Shown: positions 20,184 through 28,732 of the stretch, in pieces
How the letters are laid out: every line of letters starts with the position of its first letter
Numbering within the stretch: position 1 is the stretch's first letter
From: Rhodocyclales bacterium
GTDB lineage: Bacteria; Pseudomonadota; Gammaproteobacteria; Burkholderiales; Rhodocyclaceae
Direction of reading: 5' to 3'
NCBI GenBank assembly: GCA_016215645.1
Contig: JACRIX010000027.1
Span: forward strand, 1-64,000
Length of the DNA: 64,000 nt
Notes under the pieces: generated by a model
What the model was told of the DNA's origin: nothing
Databases searched by the model: none
The model's input: only the letters and a program-made list of their open reading frames with translations
Position numbers and translations under genes: made by a program

Positions 20184-21302
20184 ATGTCTGTGGCACGTAT
20201 CGAGCTGATCGACCAAAAGGACGGACGCCTGGTTCGCCTCTCGGGGCGCTGGACGCTGGCGACCACGTCCCTGCGCGTCGCCGAACTGGCGGCCGAACTG
20301 GAACGGTCAGCGCAGGGCAACAGTACCTGGGATTGCACTGCGCTTGAAACCATCGACAGCGCCGGGGCGATGCTGCTCTGGCGTGCCTGGGGCAGGGCTT
20401 TCCCGCAGGTTCTGCTGATTCGTCCCGAACACCGCCGTGCCTTCGAGCGCATCGATACCGCCGACCATGAGCCGCGACTGATGCCGCCGCCGCTTTCGCC
20501 ACTGCACGGTGTGATGGTGATCGGCTCCGCCAGTGTCGGCGCGATTCGCCACCTCCTGGATTTCGTTGCTCTGGTGGGGCAGTTCGGGCTCAACCTGGCT
20601 CATGTGTTCCGCTTTCCCGCTGACCTGCCGCAACGCGAGATCTCGGCCAACTTGTACAAGAGCGGAGTCCGTGCCATGCCGGTCACGGCACTGGTAGGTT
20701 TCCTGATCGGTGTGGTGTTGTCCTATCTGTCCGCGCTGCAGCTCAAGCAGTTCGGCGCCGACATCTTTATCGTGAACATCATCGGGCTGGGCCTGGTACG
20801 CGAGCTGGGCCCGGTGTTGGTGGCCGTTCTGGTCGCCGGACGGTCCGGGTCGGCAATGACGGCACAGCTTGGGGTGATGCGTGTCACCGAGGAGATCGAC
20901 GCGCTGGCCACGATGGGTGTGCAACAGGGACTGCGCCTGATTTTTCCCAAGGTGGTGGCGCTGACCATCGCCATGCCGCTGCTGGTGCTGTGGGCGACCT
21001 CGATCGCGCTGGTGGGGGGCATGGTATCGGCGCAGTTGCAGCTCGATATTTCCTACGGCTTCTTTTTCCAGACATTGCCGCGCGTGGTGCCGGCTGCCAA
21101 CCTCTGGATTGGTCTGGCCAAGGGGGCGGTGTTCGGCATGTTCGTCGCGCTGGTGGCCTGCCATTTCGGCTTGAGGGTCAGGCCGAATACCGAGAGTCTG
21201 TCGTCAAACACCACGGCGGCGGTGGTAACGGCCATCACCGTGGTGATCATCCTCGACGCCATCTTTGCAATCGCCACGCGCGGCATCGGTTTGCCGGGAT
21301 AG
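20184..21302 (+). CDS. MlaE-family ABC transporter permease with N-terminal STAS-like domain
   Basis: ELGPVLVAVLVAGRSGSAMTAQLGVMRVTEEIDALATMGV permease signature; N-terminal LSGRWTLATTSLRVAELAAEL...DSAGAMLL. Confidence 0.9.
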   Translation: MSVARIELIDQKDGRLVRLSGRWTLATTSLRVAELAAELERSAQGNSTWDCTALETIDSAGAMLLWRAWGRAFPQVLLIRPEHRRAFERIDTADHEPRLMPPPLSPLHGVMVIGSASVGAIRHLLDFVALVGQFGLNLAHVFRFPADLPQREISANLYKSGVRAMPVTALVGFLIGVVLSYLSALQLKQFGADIFIVNIIGLGLVRELGPVLVAVLVAGRSGSAMTAQLGVMRVTEEIDALATMGVQQGLRLIFPKVVALTIAMPLLVLWATSIALVGGMVSAQLQLDISYGFFFQTLPRVVPAANLWIGLAKGAVFGMFVALVACHFGLRVRPNTESLSSNTTAAVVTAITVVIILDAIFAIATRGIGLPG

Positions 21303-21355
21303 GGGCTGTTGATGATCATGCAACGCCATCCGCCGGATGCTCATCAACAGCCCCT
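21301..21355. repeat. 15-bp perfect inverted repeat with nested 6-bp hairpin between MlaE-like and MlaF-like genes
   Basis: AGGGGCTGTTGATGA (21301-21315) and TCATCAACAGCCCCT (21341-21355); inner CATCCG-C-CGGATG. Confidence 0.8.
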
Positions 21356-22139
21356 TGCCATGAGCACTCCTGTCATCCGCATTCAGGATCTGGCGACTCG
21401 TTTCGGCGAGGTATGGATCCACAACGGACTGAACCTCGAAGTGGCGCGGGGCGAACTGGTATCCCTGGTCGGTGGCTCGGGCAGTGGCAAGACGACCTTG
21501 TTGCGCCAGGTGATCGGGCTGCTGCTGCCGAATCGCGGCAGCATCGAGTTGTTCGGCGAGCCTCTTTTCGGTGGCGGCATCGCGCGGGAGCGGGCGCTTC
21601 GCCAGCGCTTTGGCGTACTGTTTCAGCATGGTGCACTGTTTTCCGCGTTCAACGTCTTCGACAACATCGCTTTTCCGCTGCGCGAACTCAAGCGTTACGA
21701 CGAGGACGCCATTCATGACCTGGTGATGCTCAAGCTGTCCATGGTTGAACTGCTTCCGCGTCACGGCCGGTTGATGCCTGCGGAGCTGTCCGGCGGGATG
21801 GTAAAGCGTGTCGCCCTGGCCCGCGCGCTGGCACTGGAGCCGGAACTGCTGCTGCTCGATGAACCCACCGCGGGGCTGGATCCGGATCGGTCTGACAGCT
21901 TTGTGCGCCTGATCCGCATGCTCTCGGAGGAACTGGGCCTGACGGTGATGCTGGTTACCCACGATCTCGATACCCTGGCGGAACTGTCGACGCGGGTTGC
22001 CGTGCTGGCGGAGCAGCACATCCTCGCCTATGGCAGCACCGACGAGATCATGCACATCGACCATCCATTCATTCGCAACTTTTTCCTTTCCGAGCGCAGC
22101 GTGCGTGCCCTGCAGCATTCCGGGCACGTACCTGTCTAG
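21309..22139 (+). CDS. MlaF-like ABC transporter ATP-binding protein; true start probably ATG at 21360
   Basis: LVGGSGSGKTTLLRQVIGLL, LSGGMVKRVALARALALEPELLLLDEPTAGLDP; homology-like region begins at MSTPVIRIQDL. Confidence 0.9.
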   Translation: MMIMQRHPPDAHQQPLAMSTPVIRIQDLATRFGEVWIHNGLNLEVARGELVSLVGGSGSGKTTLLRQVIGLLLPNRGSIELFGEPLFGGGIARERALRQRFGVLFQHGALFSAFNVFDNIAFPLRELKRYDEDAIHDLVMLKLSMVELLPRHGRLMPAELSGGMVKRVALARALALEPELLLLDEPTAGLDPDRSDSFVRLIRMLSEELGLTVMLVTHDLDTLAELSTRVAVLAEQHILAYGSTDEIMHIDHPFIRNFFLSERSVRALQHSGHVPV

Positions 22140-22151
22140 ACCGAGGCATTC

Positions 22152-23099
22152 ATGGAAAATCGAGCACATGCGCTGGCCGCCGGCATCTTCACGATACTGC
22201 TGGGTGTGGGGGCGGCGATCGCGATCTGGTGGCTGGGGCAATCCGACGATTCGACCACCCGCTATGTACTGGAGACCCGCCGCAACGTCACCGGCCTCAA
22301 CGTACAGGCACAGGTGCGCTATCGCGGCATTCGTGCCGGCAAGGTGCGGACCATCGAGCCCGACCGGGATGATCCGCGGGTGATCCTGGTGACGGTCGAG
22401 ATTGATAGTCGCTTCAAGCTGACTCGCGGCAGTACCGCGCAGCTTGGCTACCAGGGGGTGACCGGACTGGCCTATGTCCTGATCGAGGACGATGGCAGCT
22501 CGGGCGACATGCTGACCGGCAAGGACGGCGAGCCCGCGCGTATTGCGATGAAACCTACCCTGTTCGACACCCTGGGCGAACGGGCGGGCGACATCGTCAG
22601 CCAGATCAGCGCCGTGACGATCCGCCTCGGCAAACTTCTTGATGACAAGAATATGCAAAATCTGGCGCGCACCATGGACAATCTGGCCACGGCGTCGGAG
22701 GGCTTGCGCGAAATGCCCGTGATACTGGCCTCGGTCAAGGAGGCCCTTTCCGACAAGAACATGCGCAGCCTGCGGCAGATTCTTGGTCATGTCGAAGCAA
22801 CAGCGGGAGAGGCCGCGCCGCTTGCGCTTGAAATGCGTGAGCTGGTCAAGTCCATGAGCACGCTGGCGCGTCGCTTCGATAAGGTGGCCGGCAGCGCCGG
22901 CGATGAGCTGACCGCGAACACCCTGCCGCGGGCGAATGCGCTACTCGACGAGCTTTCCGTCAGTTCCCGGCAGCTATCGCGGATCCTCGATGGCCTGGAA
23001 CGCAATCCGCAGATGCTGCTTCTGGGGCGCGACGCGAACTTGCCGGGGCCGGGCGAGGCGGGCTTTGTGGCGCCGGCGAATTCGGGAGGAACAAAATGA
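22152..23099 (+). CDS. MlaD/MCE-family protein
   Basis: N-terminal TM then YVLETRRNVTGLNVQAQVRYRGIRAGKVRTIE and a long helical C-terminus. Confidence 0.9.
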   Translation: MENRAHALAAGIFTILLGVGAAIAIWWLGQSDDSTTRYVLETRRNVTGLNVQAQVRYRGIRAGKVRTIEPDRDDPRVILVTVEIDSRFKLTRGSTAQLGYQGVTGLAYVLIEDDGSSGDMLTGKDGEPARIAMKPTLFDTLGERAGDIVSQISAVTIRLGKLLDDKNMQNLARTMDNLATASEGLREMPVILASVKEALSDKNMRSLRQILGHVEATAGEAAPLALEMRELVKSMSTLARRFDKVAGSAGDELTANTLPRANALLDELSVSSRQLSRILDGLERNPQMLLLGRDANLPGPGEAGFVAPANSGGTK

Positions 23100-23695
23100 A
23101 CACGCGCTTGCTGGCACTATTGGCCACCCTGCTGTTATCGGCGTGCGCTGGCGGACTGCGAATGGCGGAGCCGATGCGCTATGACCTCGGTGCCCCGGGC
23201 GGCAGCACCCTCTCCTGGCACCTGCCACTTGGTGCGATGGATGTTGAGGCAGTGTCCTGGCTGTCGACGAGCGCCATGCACTATCGCCTGATATACGCCG
23301 AGCCCTTGCGTCGCCAGTCCTTCACGGAAAGCCGTTGGGCCGCGCCGCCGGCGGAGCTCCTGGAAGGCTTCCTCAAGCGTCGTCAGGCCGGAGCCGGGAC
23401 GGTCGGCTCCGGCTGCCGCCTGCAACTGGTGCTCGACGAATTCGAGCAGCGTTTCGATGATGCGCAAGCCAGTCACATGCTGCTCGAGCTGCGCGCAATC
23501 GTGTTGCCTGTACGTGGCAGCGATATGCTGGCGAGGCGAGCCTTTCGCATCAAGAAGCCGGCAACGTCGGCCGACGCGCGTGGCGGCGTCGCGGCAGCGC
23601 ATGAAGCCGCAAATGCGCTGACCGAGGAACTCGCCGCCTGGACCAATGATTTGGCGCGCGACAGGCCGGCGCTTGTCGAGCGATGCCGTCTCTGA
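23096..23695 (+). CDS. ABC-type transport auxiliary lipoprotein
   Basis: Lipobox LLSACAG; position after MCE gene with 4-bp overlap. Confidence 0.75.
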   Translation: MNTRLLALLATLLLSACAGGLRMAEPMRYDLGAPGGSTLSWHLPLGAMDVEAVSWLSTSAMHYRLIYAEPLRRQSFTESRWAAPPAELLEGFLKRRQAGAGTVGSGCRLQLVLDEFEQRFDDAQASHMLLELRAIVLPVRGSDMLARRAFRIKKPATSADARGGVAAAHEAANALTEELAAWTNDLARDRPALVERCRL

Positions 23696-23721
23696 ATAAC
23701 AACACGTCGAGAGAGAACCCC

Positions 23722-25359
23722 ATGAGCAATCCCTACGCCACCGGGCTGGACAAGAACCCCGCCAATTATGTGCCGCTGACGCCGCTGACCTTCATCGAAC
23801 GCTCGGCCTATATCTATCCCGATCACCTTGCCACCATCCACGGCACACGACGCTATACCTGGCGGCAGGAGTACGATCGGGCACGGCGCCTGGCCTCGGC
23901 GCTCACCGCCCTGGGAGTCGGCGCTGGCGATACGGTGGCGGCGATGCTGAACAATACGCCGGAGATGTTCGAGTGCCATTTCGGCGTGCCCATGACCGGT
24001 GCCGTATTGAATACGCTCAACACGCGGCTGGATTCGGAATCGATCGCCTTCATGCTCAATCACGGCGAGGCGAGAGTGCTGATCACCGACCGTGAATACT
24101 CGCCGACGGTGAAGAAGGCTCTCGCCGATCTCGGCCGCGAGATCGTCGTCATCGATGTCGATGATCCCGAGTACAGCGGTCCCGGTGAGCGCCTGGGCAA
24201 GTTCGAGTATGAGGCATTCATCGCTGGCGGCCGCCCGGATTACGCCTGGAAGACGCCCGGCGACGAATGGGATGCCATTTCGCTCAACTACACCTCGGGC
24301 ACCACGGGTAATCCCAAGGGCGTGGTGTATCACCACCGCGGCGCCTACCTGAATGCGCTGTCGAACATCATCTCCTGGGGCATGCCACCGCAGGCGACCT
24401 ACCTGTGGACCCTGCCGATGTTCCACTGCAACGGCTGGTGCTTTCCCTGGACCGTGGCGGCCAATTCCGGCACCAATGTCTGCCTGCGGCGCGTCGATCC
24501 CAAGCTGATCCTCGATGCCATCCGCGAGCACAAGGTCAGCCACTATTGCGGCGCACCGATCGTGCATTCGATGCTGGTCAGCGCACCGGCGGCCTGGCGC
24601 GAGGGCATCCACCACAAGGTCTCGGCGCTGGTCGCCGCCGCGCCGCCACCGGCGGCCGTGATCGAGGGCATGAACAAGATCGGCTTCAACATCACCCATG
24701 TCTATGGCCTGACCGAAACCTATGGCCCGGCCTCGGTCTGCGCCAAGCACGAGGCCTGGCTGGATCTGCCGCTCGACGAGCAGGTGCGCCTCAACGGTCG
24801 GCAGGGCGTGCGTTACCACTGCCAGGAGGGCATTTCGGTGATGGATCCGGAGACCATGCAACCGGTGCCCCGGGATGACCAGACCATGGGCGAGATCATG
24901 TTCCGCGGCAACATCGTGATGAAGGGCTACCTGAAGAACCCGAAGGCGACCGAGGAGGCCTTTCGCGGCGGCTGGTATCACACCGGCGACCTGGCGGTGA
25001 TGCAGCCTGACGGCTACGTCAAGATCAAGGATCGCAGCAAGGACGTGATCATCTCCGGCGGCGAGAACATTTCGTCGATCGAAGTCGAGGACACGCTCTA
25101 CCGCCATCCCGCCGTGATGGGGGCCGCCGTGGTGGCCACGCCCGACCCGAAATGGGGCGAGGTGCCCTGCGCCTTCATCGAGCTGCGCGAGGGCGCGACG
25201 GTGACGGCCGACGAACTCACCGAGTTTTGCCGTGAGCGCATGGCGCGCTTCAAGGTACCAAAGCGTTTCATCTTCGAGCCCCTGCCCAAGACCTCGACCG
25301 GCAAGATCCAGAAATTCGTCTTGCGCCAGAAGGCCAAATCCACCGCGGCCATCGAGTAG
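23722..25359 (+). CDS. AMP-dependent acyl-CoA synthetase
   Basis: LNYTSGTTGNPKGVVYHHRGA, GWYHTGDLAV, KDVIISGGENISSIEVEDTLY, KTSTGKIQKFVLR. Confidence 0.92.
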   Translation: MSNPYATGLDKNPANYVPLTPLTFIERSAYIYPDHLATIHGTRRYTWRQEYDRARRLASALTALGVGAGDTVAAMLNNTPEMFECHFGVPMTGAVLNTLNTRLDSESIAFMLNHGEARVLITDREYSPTVKKALADLGREIVVIDVDDPEYSGPGERLGKFEYEAFIAGGRPDYAWKTPGDEWDAISLNYTSGTTGNPKGVVYHHRGAYLNALSNIISWGMPPQATYLWTLPMFHCNGWCFPWTVAANSGTNVCLRRVDPKLILDAIREHKVSHYCGAPIVHSMLVSAPAAWREGIHHKVSALVAAAPPPAAVIEGMNKIGFNITHVYGLTETYGPASVCAKHEAWLDLPLDEQVRLNGRQGVRYHCQEGISVMDPETMQPVPRDDQTMGEIMFRGNIVMKGYLKNPKATEEAFRGGWYHTGDLAVMQPDGYVKIKDRSKDVIISGGENISSIEVEDTLYRHPAVMGAAVVATPDPKWGEVPCAFIELREGATVTADELTEFCRERMARFKVPKRFIFEPLPKTSTGKIQKFVLRQKAKSTAAIE

Positions 25360-25362
25360 CCG

Positions 25363-27777
25363 ATGCGTTTGCTGCGGCGCCTTGCGGTTGCGGTGTTGCT
25401 GGCGCTTGTTGGCGTTGCGGCCGGCGTGCTGCTGTGGTGGCAGTGCGTGCTGCCGATCGATGAAGGGCATCTGGACGTCGAGGGCCTTGCCGGCGAGCTG
25501 CTCATCGTTCGCGACGACGATGGCATCCCGAGCATACGCGGTGCCAATCGCGATGCCCTGTGGTTCGGTCTGGGCTTCGTGCACGCCCAGGATCGGCTGT
25601 GGCAACTGGAGACCCATCGCCGCATTGGTTCAGGCCGTCTGGCGGAAGCCTTCGGCCCGGGGGCCCTCGACAACGACACCTTCCTGCGCACCCTCGGAGT
25701 GCGCCGTGCGGCAGCGGCGCAGTGGCAACAGATGCAGGGTGATGCACGCGCGGCGGTGCTGGCCTACACCGCTGGCATCAATGCCTACCTGTCCGGGCAT
25801 CTGCGTGCGCGTCCGCCGGAGTTTCTGCTCCTTGGTTTGCAGCCGGAGCCCTGGACCCCGGTAGACAGTCTGGCCTGGGGCATCATGATGGCCTGGGATC
25901 TCGGCGGCAACTGGAGCAACGAACTTCTGCGCATGCGCCTGGCGCGGACACTCTCCGTCGCGCGAATCAACGAATTGCTGCCGCCGTATCCCGGCGAAAA
26001 GCCGCTGCCGGTGCGAGATTTCGCCGCCATGTATCGCGACCTGAAGGTGGATGGCGCACTTGGCCAGCGCGCCTTGCTGGATGCGCCGGAATCCGGCCTT
26101 GAGGGCGTCGGATCCAACAACTGGGTGGTGGCCGGATCGCATACCGTGTCCGGCAAGCCCCTGTTGGCCAACGACCCGCATCTCAAGCTGACCGCACCGG
26201 CCCTGTGGTATTTCGCCCGGCTGGAAGCACCGGGATTCAAACTTGCCGGAGCCACCATGCCGGGCTTGCCGGCCGTGGTGCTGGGGCAAAACCAGCACAT
26301 CGCCTGGGGCTTCACCAACACCGGGCCGGATGTACAGGACGTGTACCTCGAACAGATCGACCCGGATGATCCCGCGCGCTATCGCACGCCCGATGGCTGG
26401 GCTGATTTCGAGTCATTTCAGGAAACCATACGCGTCAGGGGGCAGGACGACGTGACGTTAACGGCGCGGGCGACGCGTCATGGGCCAGTGATTTCGGATG
26501 CGGGAAATGCCGCGACAGCCGGGTTGATTGCAACGGACAAGGCACCGGCCTACGCCTTGGCATTGCGCTGGACGGCCCTGGATGCGGACGGCTCCAGCCT
26601 CGAGGCCGGCATCGGCATCAATGGCGCACGATCGGTAAATGAATTCATCGCCGTCGCCGAAGGCTACAAGTCGCCGATGCAGAGCATGGTGGTAGCCGAT
26701 GTTGCCGGCAACATCGGTTTCATTGCCGCCGGCCGCGTCCCGCTGCGCGGAAAGGATAACGACTTGCATGGTCAGGTGCCGGCGCCCGGGTGGGATGCTC
26801 GCTACGACTGGATCGGCTATCTCGATCCGCGGCGCACGCCACGCGAAATCAACCCGGAACGCGGATGGATTGCCACGGCCAACCAGCGGATTCATGGTTC
26901 CGACTATGCCCATTACCTCACCAGCGAATGGGCCTTGCCTTACCGCCAGCAGCGCATCGAGGGCCTGCTCGGGGCACGGGCCAAGCACGACAAGCAAAGC
27001 GCGCGCGAAATCCAGTCCGACGTCCTGTCGCTGGCGGCGCAGCGCCTGCTGCCAACCTTGCGCCAGGCCCGTCCGGCGCATGCCCTGGGTGCCGAGGCAA
27101 TGCAGCGGCTCGTCGGCTTCGATGGCCAGATGCGAGCTGGCGATGCCGCGCCGATGATTTTCGCCGCGTGGACGCGCGAGCTGACCCGGGCGATGTTTGC
27201 CGACGAGATGGGCGGCGACGATGCCTATTTGCGACATGTCGGTCGCAGCGATTTCCGGGCGGCGCTGGAGGGCGTGTTGACGCGCAATGACGCCTGGTGG
27301 TGCGATGACAAGAGCACGCCGGTGGTTGAGCCCTGTGCCCTGATGATTGACCGGTCGCTTGATCGGGCGCTTGATGAACTGCAATCCCGCCTTGGCGCGG
27401 ACATGGCGCGATGGCAGTGGGGCCGTCTGCATCAGGCGCGCTCCGAGCACCGTCCATTTTCCCGGGTCAAGGCGCTGGCGCCGCTGTTCGAGCTGCGTGT
27501 TCCTACCGGCGGCGATAACTACACCGTGAATGTGGCGCGCTACCCTCTCAAGGGAGATGAGCCGTATCTGAATGAACATGCCGCCAGCCTGCGGGCAATC
27601 TACGATCTGGGCGAGCCCAAAAATTCCGCCGTGATGCATTCCAGTGGGCAGTCAGGACTGGTCCTGGCACCCGGATATCGCCGCTTTGTTGAACCCTGGC
27701 AAGCCACGCGCGACTTGCGGCTGTGGCGGGACGGGAGTCGCAAACTGGTTCTCCGGGGCAGGCCTGCGGCACAATGA
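25363..27777 (+). CDS. Penicillin-acylase-family Ntn-hydrolase
   Basis: DGIPSIRGANRDALWFGLGFVHAQDRLWQLE, autoproteolysis-site-like GSNNWVVAGSHTVSGKPLLANDPHL, PGGDNYTV-like PTGGDNYTVN. Confidence 0.9.
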   Translation: MRLLRRLAVAVLLALVGVAAGVLLWWQCVLPIDEGHLDVEGLAGELLIVRDDDGIPSIRGANRDALWFGLGFVHAQDRLWQLETHRRIGSGRLAEAFGPGALDNDTFLRTLGVRRAAAAQWQQMQGDARAAVLAYTAGINAYLSGHLRARPPEFLLLGLQPEPWTPVDSLAWGIMMAWDLGGNWSNELLRMRLARTLSVARINELLPPYPGEKPLPVRDFAAMYRDLKVDGALGQRALLDAPESGLEGVGSNNWVVAGSHTVSGKPLLANDPHLKLTAPALWYFARLEAPGFKLAGATMPGLPAVVLGQNQHIAWGFTNTGPDVQDVYLEQIDPDDPARYRTPDGWADFESFQETIRVRGQDDVTLTARATRHGPVISDAGNAATAGLIATDKAPAYALALRWTALDADGSSLEAGIGINGARSVNEFIAVAEGYKSPMQSMVVADVAGNIGFIAAGRVPLRGKDNDLHGQVPAPGWDARYDWIGYLDPRRTPREINPERGWIATANQRIHGSDYAHYLTSEWALPYRQQRIEGLLGARAKHDKQSAREIQSDVLSLAAQRLLPTLRQARPAHALGAEAMQRLVGFDGQMRAGDAAPMIFAAWTRELTRAMFADEMGGDDAYLRHVGRSDFRAALEGVLTRNDAWWCDDKSTPVVEPCALMIDRSLDRALDELQSRLGADMARWQWGRLHQARSEHRPFSRVKALAPLFELRVPTGGDNYTVNVARYPLKGDEPYLNEHAASLRAIYDLGEPKNSAVMHSSGQSGLVLAPGYRRFVEPWQATRDLRLWRDGSRKLVLRGRPAAQ

Positions 27778-27808
27778 GCGCACACATCACCATCACGAGG
27801 AATCGGTC

Positions 27809-28606
27809 ATGAATGCACCACAGGAAACCAGCCATCCCATGCTTTTGCGGGCCCAGAACGAGGGCGTCGTGACCCTGACCCTGAACCGCCCCTCCCAGTT
27901 CAATTCGCTGTCCGAGGAGTTGCTGGCCGAGTTGCAGATGGCGCTGGAGGACATTGCCAGGGACGCCACGGTCCGAGTCGTGGTCATCGCCGGCGCCGGC
28001 AAGGCGTTCTGTGCCGGGCATGACCTCAAACAGATGCGCGCCAACCACAGCAAAGCCTACATGCAAAAACTGTTCAAGCAGTGTGGCAGGGTGATGCTGT
28101 TGATCACCGAAATGCCGCAGCCGGTAATCGCCCGCGTCCATGGCATTGCTACCGCCGCAGGCTGCCAACTGGTGGCGATGTGCGATTTGGCGGTAGCGGC
28201 CGACACCGCGAAGTTTGCCGTGTCGGGCATCAACCTGGGTCTGTTCTGTTCCACGCCCTCGGTAGCCCTGGGGCGCGCCATGGGGCGCAAGCAGGCCATG
28301 GAAATGTTGCTCACAGGCGAATTTGTCGATGCCGCCGAGGCGCAGCGGCGTGGCTTGATCAATCGCGTGGTTCCCGTCGATCAGCTCGACGCGGAAGTGA
28401 AAACGCTTAGCGATTCGATCTGCGCCAAATCTGCTGTGGCCATCGGCATGGGCAAGCAGATGTTCTACAAGCAGCTTGAGATGGGGCTTGACGGCGCCTA
28501 CCAGCTTGCCTCCGAGACCATGGCCTGCAACATGATGGCCGAGGATGCCGGCGCCGGCATCGATGCCTTCCTGGAGAAGCGCACGCCGGAGTGGAAACAT
28601 TGCTGA
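27809..28606 (+). CDS. Enoyl-CoA hydratase/isomerase family protein
   Basis: AGAGKAFCAGHDLKQM, VARVHGIATAAGCQLVAMCDLAVAADTAKFAVSGINLGLFCSTP crotonase motifs. Confidence 0.9.
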   Translation: MNAPQETSHPMLLRAQNEGVVTLTLNRPSQFNSLSEELLAELQMALEDIARDATVRVVVIAGAGKAFCAGHDLKQMRANHSKAYMQKLFKQCGRVMLLITEMPQPVIARVHGIATAAGCQLVAMCDLAVAADTAKFAVSGINLGLFCSTPSVALGRAMGRKQAMEMLLTGEFVDAAEAQRRGLINRVVPVDQLDAEVKTLSDSICAKSAVAIGMGKQMFYKQLEMGLDGAYQLASETMACNMMAEDAGAGIDAFLEKRTPEWKHC

Positions 28607-28732
28607 TCCCGGCACCTGCCGCGCCATCCACCGCCCTTGATGTAGCGCAGGTCGCCGGTAGTCCTTTGGTGATAGGCTTGCGATAGACGGGGCGGGTTGC
28701 TTCTGCCCGGCAAGTGACCATCGGAACTGGCA

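Noticed and set aside
21204-22790. Long minus-strand ORF (528 aa) opposite the Mla-type genes
   Set aside because: Antisense to well-supported ABC and MCE genes; Gln/His/Arg-rich composition typical of shadow ORFs in high-GC DNA.
23473-25617. Minus-strand ORF of 714 aa
   Set aside because: Antisense to acyl-CoA ligase; no recognisable domain; shadow ORF.
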